A stretch of 64,000 nt of DNA from contig PHSP01000003.1 of assembly GCA_002862125.1 (NCBI GenBank), positions 744,001-808,000 on the forward strand, given 5' to 3'. The first letter of the stretch is position 1; each line of letters opens with the position of its first letter. This DNA comes from Methylobacter sp. KS41 (GTDB taxonomy: Bacteria; Pseudomonadota; Gammaproteobacteria; Methylococcales; Methylomonadaceae). Made by a program: the position numbers and the translations under genes. Shown one piece after another: positions 38,417 to 46,994 of the stretch. The notes below the pieces were generated by a model. The model was not told where the DNA came from, ran no database searches, and saw only the letters and a list, made by a program, of their open reading frames with translations.

Positions 38417-39192
38417 ACACTCACACTTAGGTTTTATTTAAGTATACCCGCCTTTGGTCTCGTATGGTAATAATTAGTTCAATAAAAAAGAAAGTTTTAA
38501 CAAAACAATTTCTATTTTTTAAAATTTTTAAACAGCAGTTTGTTAAGGCGGGGGTCCTAATTAATCTAATTTTTAAAAATTTATATTTATAAATTCAACG
38601 GACTAGATTCGCTAATATTGCGAAAAGCTATTTTTAGAAGTTCCCCTTAAGAATTCTACGATGCTGCTCTTCTGGGCTAAATCGAAGGTCTCAGGGAAAA
38701 GAAATAATCTTTAATTTTGGGCGGATGCTGCGCGAGGGATAAAGATATTGCTGATAATATTTGTTGTGGAAATTTTTGGGGAATAATTCTAGCGGCTAGG
38801 CTATGCAGAATATAAAATTTGGGTTATAGTTTCCCAAACCCGCAAACTCAATGAGCAGAATTGGGTCCATCGCTGATGGAGCCGGGGTAGGAAGCAATCA
38901 ATAAAACCACCGGACAATAAAATAGGCGGCGCCAAGTCTTCCATACGCGCCACTGGAAGGCTTGGATGAAATCTTACTAGGCCATAGCTGATAAGGCTTG
39001 CAGAAGATCGTGATTTACTGAACGCCCCATACGCGCCAATGAAAGTCTTATTCGCACCAATGAAAGTCTCATGCGTGCGCATGGACGATAGAAACATGAC
39101 AGGAGAAAGCAAAATATCCCGCCGCAAATGCAAATGGCGGCGTGAAATAGTTATCGATAGATCATTTTAGTTCAGTCAATAAGGAGTTCACC
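38417..39192. other. AT-rich spacer with a repeat array upstream of the next gene
   Basis: About 780 bp. The first half is A/T-rich. Two direct repeats CCAATGAAAGTCT begin at 39036 and 39057, exactly 21 bp apart, with a weaker third version near 38950. A hairpin CCGCC/GGCGG lies at about 39118-39139. A 110-codon minus-strand frame (38801-39133) simply reads these repeats and is not supported. Confidence 0.45.
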
Positions 39193-39804
39193 ATGCCCAA
39201 GTCTACTTTTATTCCTGCTCCGGACCATGATTTTTTAGTCTGGTTTGATCATTTTATTGCTAATCTAACCCCTGAATATGGCGTATCAGAGCCTGATTTG
39301 ACTGCTCTGAAAGCCGCAAGCGCCGATTTTCATGCCAGAACAGTCCATTCCAGTGATGCGGCAGCCCTGGCCAAACAAGCCACGGTTGACAAAAACAACA
39401 GCCGTGATACTGCCGAAGCACTGATCCGGGCGGAGGCGCGGCGAATCAAAGCGCGTTCGGATTATACCGAAGGCCAGGGAACTCATCTTGGCATCGAAGG
39501 ACCTAAAGACACCTATGATATCTCTACTTCTCATCCTGACCTGACCGGCATTGACCAAACTGGCGGACTTGTTACTTTGAGTTTTAATAAATACAAAAGC
39601 GACGGCATTAACATTTACTGCCAGCGTGAAAATGATGCCGATTGGGTATTTTTAGCCCGCGCTACAGTCTCCCCATATCCGGATAATCGCGCCCTGCTCC
39701 AGATTGGTAAACCCGAACTGCGACGCTATACCGCTGTCTTTATGCTGAAAGACAAGGAAATAGGCAAATACAGCGACGATATCGTCATCAATTGCGCGCC
39801 CTGA
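39193..39804 (+). CDS. Conserved-type protein with C-terminal Fn3-like beta domain
   Basis: 203 aa, no signal peptide. Residues 1-110 are largely helical (for example FDHFIANLTPEYGVSEPDLT, then an Ala-rich segment RDTAEALIRAEARRIKAR). Residues 125-200 look like one beta-sandwich repeat: VTLSFNKYKSDGINIYCQ, WVFLARATVSPYPDNR and RRYTAVFMLKDKEIGKYSDD. Very good ribosome-binding site (AAGGAG) before ATG 39193. I do not recognise a named family; similar proteins occur as single genes in environmental proteobacteria. Isolated on both sides by repeats. Confidence 0.75.
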   Translation: MPKSTFIPAPDHDFLVWFDHFIANLTPEYGVSEPDLTALKAASADFHARTVHSSDAAALAKQATVDKNNSRDTAEALIRAEARRIKARSDYTEGQGTHLGIEGPKDTYDISTSHPDLTGIDQTGGLVTLSFNKYKSDGINIYCQRENDADWVFLARATVSPYPDNRALLQIGKPELRRYTAVFMLKDKEIGKYSDDIVINCAP

Positions 39805-40205
39805 ATATTTGGTTTTTCTAGTTCTAATGCGCCATGTCATGCTTAAAGTTCCGGAGTTTGCCATTCGTTCCGGGCTAAAAAAGCGCTTTGTAGCGAGATT
39901 TGCCGCGAATTGCTTAACTGAAATCAGCAATTAAGTTTGGAGTCCGCCATCAATTCATGGGATGACTGGTGCTGTCTAATGTCGAGTTGCCCCACAATTA
40001 AAAATTATTTGTGATAAATCCTCATTGACCTTTCGGGTTAGGAATATATATATGCATTTCCTAACCCGTTTGAGGCGCTTATAATCGCTTATAGAAGGGG
40101 TTGTTTTGGTATTCCTTGTAATTCAAAACTTTTTAAGTAACGCAGGCTTGCTTTTTGTGCCTAATCATTTTCTGTTTTATAAGCAAATGAGGAATATACT
40201 TCACG
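39805..40205. other. Spacer before the nested repeats
   Basis: About 400 bp without gene. No terminator with a clear T run. Contains a few short A/T palindromes only. Confidence 0.35.
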
Positions 40206-40521
40206 CGAATTAAGAGTTAAGCATATAACGAGCAGTAAACAGGCCCTCTCCAGAGGGAGAGAGTTGGGTGAGGGGAGATCAGATAAGCATAATTTTTTCT
40301 GATTAGCAAGGTGCGTCAGCTGGCATGCAAAAACTATTTCGTAGCCGTCATTCCGGCAAGGATTGCCGGAATCCAGACTACAAGGACGTATTAAGCTTAC
40401 CATCCATGGCACTGGATACCCGCTTCCCGGCGGGTATGACGGACTATTTTGTTTCAGCTGAATCATCTTACTAATCAGGTAATTTTTTGATTTCATAGTC
40501 TCAAATTGGGCTCTTAATTTA
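40206..40521. repeat. MITE-like element, family B copy 2, interrupted
   Basis: Left end GAATTAAGAGTTAAGCATA, right end AAATTGGGCTCTTAATTTA, interior CTCTCCAGAGGGAGAGAGTT and GGGTGAGGGGAGATCAGATA, matching family B copy 1 read backwards. The element is split by the family C insertion at 40299-40479; without it, it would be about 125 bp like copy 1. Confidence 0.7.
40299..40479. mobile_element. Family C MITE inserted in family B, with 9-bp target duplication
   Basis: 181 bp. Left CTGATTAGCAAGGTGCGTCA and right TCAGCTGAATCATCTTACTA plus ATCAGG are imperfect inverted repeats. The 9-bp TAATTTTTT directly flanks both ends (40290-40298 and 40480-40488). The interior (read on minus) contains GTCATACCCGCCGGGAAGCG, the core also found in families C copy 2 and D. 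Confidence 0.75.
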
Positions 40522-40614
40522 CATTTTATTTTGTAAAATGCACATTCAAAGACCAGCCCCTGTTCTTTTATGCTTGCTTTTTTCAAGTTTATATTTCACG
40601 AAAGGATTATCTAC

Positions 40615-41598
40615 ATGCTGAGCGTTTGCGTGCCCATATATAATGAGGAAGAAAGCATCCCTGTTCTGTATGAAAAAGTAAGGGAAGTGTTATGTAGATT
40701 GAATCAGGAGTGGGAAATCATCCTGATTAATGATGGTAGCATTGACGGCAGCGCAACTATTTTGGATCGGTTGGCGCAAAAAGATTCAAGGGTGAAAGTG
40801 GTTCATTTCCGCCGTAATTATGGGCAAACAGCCGCAATGATGGCGGGGATTGACTACGCGAACGGTGATGTGATCATCCCCATCGACGCCGATCTGCAAA
40901 ACGACCCTGAAGATATTCCCAAGCTACTGGCCAAGCTGGATGAGGGCTATGATATTTGCTCAGGCTGGAGAAAAAACCGTAAAGATAATGGGTTACGCCG
41001 CAATTTGCCCAGCCAAATTGCCAACTGGATTATCTCAAAAATTTCAGGCGTGCAGTTACATGATTACGGATGCTCCCTCAAGGCCTATAAAAAAGATGTC
41101 ATCAAGGAGATAAAGCTTTACGGGGAAATGCACCGGTTCATCCCCATATACGCCAGCTGGTATGGCGCAAAAGTAACGGAAATTCCCGTTACCCACTATC
41201 CTCGAAAGTACGGTCAGTCGAAATATGGGCTCGAACGGGTGGTTAAAGTCATTCTCGATTTAGCCGTCGTCAAATTTCTCGACCGCTATGCGCAAAAGCC
41301 CATGTATATTTTCGGCGGCGCCGGTATGTTGAGTCTGTTGCTTAGTGGGTTGGCAGCGGTTTGGGCCTTATACCTCAAGTTTTTTGAAAATACCACCTTT
41401 GTGCAAACCCCATTGCCGCTCATGTTTGTCTTTACCGCCCTGACAGGAGTCATTTGTTTGTTAATGGGATTGTTGGCGGAATTAATCATGCGCACCTACC
41501 ACGAGTCCCAGAAAAAAGATGTCTATCTCGTCAAGGAAACGCGAAATATCAAACCGGATTCTCATGGATACAGTGACCCCGTGGACAGGAGTTCCTAG
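40615..41598 (+). CDS. GT2 polyprenyl-phosphate glycosyltransferase (DPM1/GtrB-like)
   Basis: 327 aa from ATG 40615 (AAAGGA ribosome-binding site). GT-A domain: MLSVCVPIYNEEESIPVLYE, ILINDGSIDGS, HFRRNYGQTAAMMAG, IDADLQNDPEDIP (DXD), HYPRKYGQSKYGLERV. Two C-terminal membrane helices at about residues 230-255 and 270-297. Such enzymes load a sugar onto undecaprenyl phosphate at the inner face of the membrane, feeding GT-C transferases like those at 32-35 kb. Two bases separate it from asnB. Confidence 0.9.
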   Translation: MLSVCVPIYNEEESIPVLYEKVREVLCRLNQEWEIILINDGSIDGSATILDRLAQKDSRVKVVHFRRNYGQTAAMMAGIDYANGDVIIPIDADLQNDPEDIPKLLAKLDEGYDICSGWRKNRKDNGLRRNLPSQIANWIISKISGVQLHDYGCSLKAYKKDVIKEIKLYGEMHRFIPIYASWYGAKVTEIPVTHYPRKYGQSKYGLERVVKVILDLAVVKFLDRYAQKPMYIFGGAGMLSLLLSGLAAVWALYLKFFENTTFVQTPLPLMFVFTALTGVICLLMGLLAELIMRTYHESQKKDVYLVKETRNIKPDSHGYSDPVDRSS

Positions 41599-41600
41599 CG

Positions 41601-43466
41601 ATGTGTGGAATTGCCGGTTTTGTTGGCATTGGGAGTGATGACGATATCCAGAGAATGAACCTTGCGCAAGTTTCAAGGGGACCCGATGCCGGCGGAGTTT
41701 GGTCCGATCCGGATAAAGGCGTATTCCTCGGGCACAGAAGATTATCCATTATTGATATTGCGGGCGGGGCGCAGCCGATGTGGACAAATGATGGCGCGCT
41801 CGGCATCGTATTCAACGGCGAAATCTACAACCATGCTGAACTCAGGGATGAGCTGAAAAAACTCGGTCAGGTGTTCATCAGTGACCATTCCGACACGGAA
41901 GTTTTATTGCTCGGCTACCGCGCATGGGGCGAAGCGCTGACGGAACGGCTTAACGGCATGTGGGCTTTTGCGCTTTTTGACCGGGAGAATCATCGTTTTT
42001 TTTGCAGCCGGGACCGTTTCGGCAAAAAGCCCTTTTACTATACCCGGCAGCCAGATTTATTTGCATTCGCATCCGAACTGAGCGCTCTCGTCGCGCATTC
42101 CGCCATCCAGCCGGCGATTTCCCGGCTGGCGCTGAAAAAATACTTCGCCTACGGCTATATTCCAGCGCCGCATTCCATTTACGACAATATCCATAAACTC
42201 CCGGCTGGACATTCCTTGAACTACGACCTCAAGACCGGCCAAATCAATATCAATCAATATTGGGAGTTTGTCATTGAACCGTTTGAAAGCATCCCCGCTG
42301 ACCCTGAAAAAGTATGGGGAGAAGAATTGCGTGATTTACTCGGCAAAGCCGTCAAGCGCAGGCTTATTTCGGATGTGCCGATTGGTGCATTTTTGAGCGG
42401 CGGTATTGATTCCTCGGCGGTTTCCGCCTTCGCGTCCCGTGAACTTGGCGAAGGCAAGCTTAACACCTTCAGCATCGGCTTCGATGAATCCAGTTTCGAC
42501 GAATCCGGATATGCCAACGCCATGGCCAAACACCTAAAAACCAGCCATCACCTGGAATGGCTGTCCCTGGAGAAAGCCAGGGAACTATTGCCTGAGATTG
42601 CCTGCCGGTTGGATGAACCGATGGGCGATAGCTCCCTGCTGCCCACCTGTCTTCTGTGTGGTTTTACTCGCAAGCATGTCACCGTGGCATTGGGAGGAGA
42701 TGGCGCTGATGAGTTGTTTGCAGGCTACGATCCTTTTCGCGCCCTGAAATGGGCCAAGCTTTACGACGATTGGATTCCGAAGCCGGTGCACCAGGCCATC
42801 CGGCTGATGTTCGCCAGACTGCCGGTGTCGCATCGCAACATGAGCCTGGATTTCAGGATCAAGCGCGCTTTGCGCGGACTCAGTTATGCGCCGCGCTACT
42901 GGAGTCCCGTCTGGATGGCTCCGCTTGACCCCGATGAACTGGCAGAGCTGTTCCAGGAGCCGGTGGATTTGGAAGAGATTTACGCCGAAGCCATTGCGCA
43001 ATGGGAGGCCTGTCCGCAGGACAATCTGATCGACAAGACCTTGCAGTTCTATGCCAAGCTGTACTTGCAGGATGATATACTCACCAAGCTTGACCGCGCC
43101 TCGATGATGCACTCGCTGGAAGTTCGCACGCCTTTTATGGATATCGACTTGGTCAACTTTGTCAGACGTATTCCAGCTGAGTATAAATACCGCAATGGCG
43201 AAACCAAGTATCTGCTGAAGCGGGCGCTGAAAGAGATGCTGCCGAAGGAAATTCTTTATCGTCCCAAAAAAGGTTTTGGTGTGCCGATTGGCAAGTGGTT
43301 TTTGGGGGGGGCGCTTACCCTTCAACCAGTAAACTTCTCATTGAGTTCAGGATCAGCGGAGTTTTTGGCGCAATTGTACGACCAGCATCGGCAGGGTCAT
43401 GCCGACAACAAGTTCATATTATGGAATTTATGGATTTTACAGCAACGTAGTGAATGGTGCGCATGA
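41601..43466 (+). CDS. asnB: Asparagine synthetase (glutamine-hydrolysing)
   Basis: 621 aa. N-terminal glutaminase with nucleophile Cys 2 (MCGIAGFVG), RGPDAGG, FNGEIYNHAELRDEL; C-terminal synthetase domain with the PP-loop SGGIDSSAVSAF at about residue 266, FSIGFDESSFDES, and ALGGDGADELFAGYDPF. Copies of asnB in surface polysaccharide loci usually amidate a sugar or amino-acid substituent rather than serving asparagine supply; here it is sandwiched between glycosyltransferase and methyltransferase genes. A near-overlap with the gene upstream indicates one operon. Confidence 0.93.
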   Translation: MCGIAGFVGIGSDDDIQRMNLAQVSRGPDAGGVWSDPDKGVFLGHRRLSIIDIAGGAQPMWTNDGALGIVFNGEIYNHAELRDELKKLGQVFISDHSDTEVLLLGYRAWGEALTERLNGMWAFALFDRENHRFFCSRDRFGKKPFYYTRQPDLFAFASELSALVAHSAIQPAISRLALKKYFAYGYIPAPHSIYDNIHKLPAGHSLNYDLKTGQININQYWEFVIEPFESIPADPEKVWGEELRDLLGKAVKRRLISDVPIGAFLSGGIDSSAVSAFASRELGEGKLNTFSIGFDESSFDESGYANAMAKHLKTSHHLEWLSLEKARELLPEIACRLDEPMGDSSLLPTCLLCGFTRKHVTVALGGDGADELFAGYDPFRALKWAKLYDDWIPKPVHQAIRLMFARLPVSHRNMSLDFRIKRALRGLSYAPRYWSPVWMAPLDPDELAELFQEPVDLEEIYAEAIAQWEACPQDNLIDKTLQFYAKLYLQDDILTKLDRASMMHSLEVRTPFMDIDLVNFVRRIPAEYKYRNGETKYLLKRALKEMLPKEILYRPKKGFGVPIGKWFLGGALTLQPVNFSLSSGSAEFLAQLYDQHRQGHADNKFILWNLWILQQRSEWCA

Positions 43467-44347
43467 TTACAATAAAAACTGAAAAGATTGCCGCTTGTCC
43501 GATATGTGGAAGTGGGAGGGTAAGCATTTCTCTCAAAGGTTTTGATTACGAAACTTATACCGGTTCCTATAACATTGAGGAGTGTAAAGATTGCCATATC
43601 AAATTCACTAATCCAAGGCCGATAGTTAACGATTTGCCGAAATTATATGAAGACCGGAAATCAGCCGATTTCTTAAGGTCATTCCTACTAATTGATAAGC
43701 TCCGGTCATTTTCTATTCAACGCTTTTTTGCAGCTTTGCCCAGCGGGATACTTTCAGGTAATAAGTTTGTCCTAGACTTTGGTTGCGGAGATGGGTTTTT
43801 TTCTAAAGAACTAGCCGATTTCAATCCAAGTCTAGAAATTGTAGCTACGGATTTTCATGATGACAGACCCCAGAGAATTATAGGTCATATCCGAATCAAG
43901 TATCACAGCCATTCGATCCTCATGGAAGAGCATAGAAAGTATGATGTAATATTCTGTAGGCACGTATTAGAACATTCACTTGCCCCCGCCGATACCATTC
44001 GATTACTAAATCAACTGTTAAAAAAGAATGGTCATTTGGTAATTGAAGTGCCTAATGCTAACTCTATATGGGGAAAGGTATTTGGTAGATATTATTTTGC
44101 ATTTTATCTTCCTCGCCATCTCTTCCATTTTGACATGGTCACTTTAGGCTCATTGCTCAGATTCTTTGATGTCAAAACGATAGCAAAAGGAAACACGCCT
44201 TTAATGGGAAGATCGCTAGGTTATATGATGCATTTACCTATTGAGAACACCGGTATTGTTGGCTTGTCACTATATCCACTGCAAATTGCTTTGGACAAAT
44301 TAGCCGGGTCATCATCCACGCTCTTGGCAATTGCCAGAAAGAAGTAA
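43463..44347 (+). CDS. Zinc-ribbon SAM-dependent methyltransferase
   Basis: About 294 aa. N-terminal zinc-ribbon-like pair CPICGSG and CKDCHIKF, followed by class I methyltransferase motifs: FVLDFGCGDGFFSKELADF, DVIFCRHVLEHSLAPADT, LLKKNGHLVIEVPNANS. This layout is typical of sugar or glycan methyltransferases of surface-polysaccharide loci. ATG 43463 overlaps the asnB stop (ATGA); ATG 43454 is possible. C-terminal half contains hydrophobic stretches and a HLFHFD motif. Confidence 0.85.
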   Translation: MITIKTEKIAACPICGSGRVSISLKGFDYETYTGSYNIEECKDCHIKFTNPRPIVNDLPKLYEDRKSADFLRSFLLIDKLRSFSIQRFFAALPSGILSGNKFVLDFGCGDGFFSKELADFNPSLEIVATDFHDDRPQRIIGHIRIKYHSHSILMEEHRKYDVIFCRHVLEHSLAPADTIRLLNQLLKKNGHLVIEVPNANSIWGKVFGRYYFAFYLPRHLFHFDMVTLGSLLRFFDVKTIAKGNTPLMGRSLGYMMHLPIENTGIVGLSLYPLQIALDKLAGSSSTLLAIARKK

Positions 44348-44355
44348 TAATTTTC

Positions 44356-45111
44356 ATGCCTAAAACACTTGATGTTACTCTCGCTATCCCTTTATACAAC
44401 TCTTCGGATAGCTTGCCAGACCTTTTAAAGTCCTTGGAATCCCAAACCGTACTTCCCGCCGAAATTATTTTTCTGGATGATGCATCGCCGGATAACTCCA
44501 GAGAGCTCGCGGAAGATTTTTTGCAAAAGCATCCCGACCTTAATATTCGGATATATACCAACGAGCAAAACCAGGGAATTGCAGGCACCTATAATAAGCT
44601 CGTTCTGCTTGCTACTGAAAAATGGATTCAAATTCTGGATGCGGACGACCACTTTATCGGAAATTTTTATGAGCCTATAGAAAGGCACATGGTCGATGGT
44701 GTGGTCGCCATTGTAGCCAGTATGCGATCAAATGTGGACACCATTACATGGATTAACAAGTTATTTTCCAGGTTCATTCCTGCAACTATGCCGAGGTATT
44801 TGCCCATGCTGGGAAGCTTCGCGACTCGATCAGGCATAGTTTATTCGTCTCAATTGCTCAAAGATCACGGTTTTGTCGATCCTGTATTTGATGGTTCCGA
44901 CTTGTTGCATTTCTTTGCTTTTCGCCAACTTGGCACATGCATTTATGAACAAAAGGCAGTAATTAAATACAATGTTCATGCTTGCTCCTTTTCAAGCAAG
45001 CAACCCGACAACATATACACTGAAGAATTGAATAAACGTCGGGATATACCATTAACATATAGAATAGACTTCTTTCTTCGGAAACGAGTATTCTGTTTTC
45101 TTCGACAATAA
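44356..45111 (+). CDS. GT2 family glycosyltransferase
   Basis: 251 aa. GT-A start VTLAIPLYNSSDSLPDLLKS, FLDDASPDNSRELAEDFL, TNEQNQGIAGTYNKLV and the DXD-type ILDADDHF. No membrane segments. It probably adds one sugar in the cytoplasm; donor and acceptor unknown. From here to about 48.6 kb the DNA is visibly more AT-rich than in the housekeeping part, suggesting an acquired segment. Confidence 0.85.
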   Translation: MPKTLDVTLAIPLYNSSDSLPDLLKSLESQTVLPAEIIFLDDASPDNSRELAEDFLQKHPDLNIRIYTNEQNQGIAGTYNKLVLLATEKWIQILDADDHFIGNFYEPIERHMVDGVVAIVASMRSNVDTITWINKLFSRFIPATMPRYLPMLGSFATRSGIVYSSQLLKDHGFVDPVFDGSDLLHFFAFRQLGTCIYEQKAVIKYNVHACSFSSKQPDNIYTEELNKRRDIPLTYRIDFFLRKRVFCFLRQ

Positions 45112-45132
45112 TAGCGGTTTTGGTAAGGTGGT

Positions 45133-45807
45133 ATGATGGGCAATAAAAAACTCTATGAAATTGCTGAATACGGCAATATAAAAAATGCTATTAAATTTTT
45201 TATAGGTTTTAAAATCGACAAAGACAGAATGATACTAGATGTTGGTACAAATTTAGGTTCGTTTCCAGGTCAACTATATTCGCTAGGTTATACTAATGTT
45301 TATGGGATTGATATACGTGAAGAGCCAATTACGGCTGGCCGACAAACTTACCCTGCGCTAGTAGATAATCTGTCTGTTTACGATGGACTTAAGTTACCAT
45401 TTCAGGACGAGAGTCTAGACGTTGTTACGATGTTTGATTTAATTGAGCATATTCCAAAGCCACAACCTTTTCTGCTTGAGGTTAACAGGGTACTAAAAAA
45501 AGACGGTTATATCATTTTTCAAACGCCAAACATATTTATAAATAGCATTTGGTCTACTTTAGTGTGGCGCTCTCTTGCCTGGAAAAATGAGCACTGCTCT
45601 TTGCAATCCTTGCCATCTCTCAAAAAGCTGTTGTCGGGAACTGGGTTTCATAGAATATGCATAGATAAATATAGTATTGATACTGAATTTAATAGGCATA
45701 CAGTGAAAGAAAATATTGGACTACTGGGAATCATTTTATTGAAACAAGCTGACAAATTGCCTTTAATTTTATATCCAAATTTCTATGGAAGCGCTATTAA
45801 GACATGA
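45133..45807 (+). CDS. SAM-dependent methyltransferase (Methyltransf_11 type)
   Basis: 224 aa. Motif I MILDVGTNLGSFPGQLYSLG at about residues 33-52, then VYGIDIREEPI, LPFQDESLDVVTMFDLIEHI and EVNRVLKKDGYIIFQTPN. No zinc ribbon, unlike the gene at 43463. Two tandem ATG codons (45133 and 45136) follow AAGGTGGT. Likely glycan or lipid-linked sugar methylation, from context. Confidence 0.82.
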   Translation: MMGNKKLYEIAEYGNIKNAIKFFIGFKIDKDRMILDVGTNLGSFPGQLYSLGYTNVYGIDIREEPITAGRQTYPALVDNLSVYDGLKLPFQDESLDVVTMFDLIEHIPKPQPFLLEVNRVLKKDGYIIFQTPNIFINSIWSTLVWRSLAWKNEHCSLQSLPSLKKLLSGTGFHRICIDKYSIDTEFNRHTVKENIGLLGIILLKQADKLPLILYPNFYGSAIKT

Positions 45808-45942
45808 TATCGCATAGAAATAAAGCAGAATTAATGGGAGAGATATGAGTTATCGATTTTTAATTCATTATAGAGCATCGTTAACTAACCATTATATTTG
45901 TGGTATGAGTATGCAAGCCTTAATTTCAGAAAAAATTATATC

Positions 45943-46893
45943 GTGAAGTCAGCATTAAAGCTTGTTATTGGGTGTGCGGTGCTTTTAACATTCGCATGGA
46001 AATTAAACATGGGATCTTTAATTGAGAGCATTCAGGCTATTTCTATAAATACTTTTATGTTAGCAGCACTGACTTTTGTTGTTGCTTTTGTTATTGCTTC
46101 ATATAGATGGTATTTGCTTCTGCCTTATTTAGGATTTAAGATTTTTTTGTCCTTGGCATTTATTGGTCAATTCTATTCAATTGTTTTGCCTGGACAAATG
46201 GCTGGCGATATTGTCAAGGCCTATCGAATAGGTAAAGGTAAGGTTGATGCAGAGCATCTGGCTACCTCGGTATTTATAGATAAATTTTGTGGTTTAATAG
46301 GGATTTTGTGTGTTTCCATCATTGGAATTGCCATAGCAAAGACAGAAATTCCAGTGGAGATTTCAACTGCTCTTTATGTGTTAGCATTATTTTTTTTGAT
46401 AGGGTTTTTTACAGTAAAAGTAGCATTTGTTTACAAGCTTCTTATAAAGATTCTTGATCAGACTGCAACTTTTTCTCCTCGATTTGGTACTTTGGTTTTA
46501 AGGATTGTTCGAGTTCTTGAAGCTTGGGTATGGTATCTCAACTACCCACTTAAATTATTTTATGTATTTATCATTGCTGGAATTGTCCAGTTTATTTGCG
46601 TATGGATGAATATTATATTGGCTGCGGATCTCGGGTTAAATATTCAATTTTCTGACTGGTGCTGGATATGCGGACTGGTCGCTATGGCGGTTTTTCTTCC
46701 CTTTAGCATCGGAGGTATTGGTATCAGAGAGGGAGCTTATGTTGGTTTGCTTTCGTTATTTGGTGTGCCGGTCGAGAAATCCATTGCATTATCCCTTGCC
46801 GTCTTCGCTATTTCCTTGCTGGGCGCTCTGATTGGTGGACTTCTAGAACTTTTTCGTGTGGTGACATCATCTTCTATCTCAAACAAAGCATAA
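45943..46893 (+). CDS. Flippase-like membrane protein (LPG-synthase TM/UPF0104 type)
   Basis: About 316 aa with eight or so membrane segments. Motifs FYSIVLPGQMAGDIVKAYRI, FIDKFCGLIG and LPFSIGGIGIREGAYVGLL are those of the lysylphosphatidylglycerol-synthase membrane-domain (UPF0104/AglD) family, often found beside glycosyltransferases and suspected to move lipid-linked sugars. Start is uncertain: GTG 45943 just before the first helix, or TTG 45898; neither has a clear ribosome-binding site. AT-rich codon use. Confidence 0.75.
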   Translation: MKSALKLVIGCAVLLTFAWKLNMGSLIESIQAISINTFMLAALTFVVAFVIASYRWYLLLPYLGFKIFLSLAFIGQFYSIVLPGQMAGDIVKAYRIGKGKVDAEHLATSVFIDKFCGLIGILCVSIIGIAIAKTEIPVEISTALYVLALFFLIGFFTVKVAFVYKLLIKILDQTATFSPRFGTLVLRIVRVLEAWVWYLNYPLKLFYVFIIAGIVQFICVWMNIILAADLGLNIQFSDWCWICGLVAMAVFLPFSIGGIGIREGAYVGLLSLFGVPVEKSIALSLAVFAISLLGALIGGLLELFRVVTSSSISNKA

Positions 46894-46994
46894 GTGCTTA
46901 GCAACAAGTAAAACCGCATTATCCCGTATGCGGAAAATTTGAGAAATCAGCTGGTTATGAATAATCAATTGCATGTAAACTTGTTTCTATGAAC

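Noticed and set aside
38801-39133. 110-codon minus-strand open frame
   Set aside because: It reads through the 21-bp direct repeats (giving TFIGA twice), has no ribosome-binding site and shows no domain. It more likely reflects the repeats.
42585-43325. 246-codon open frame antisense to asnB
   Set aside because: Fully opposite a clear enzyme gene, no ribosome-binding site; an artefact of codon bias.
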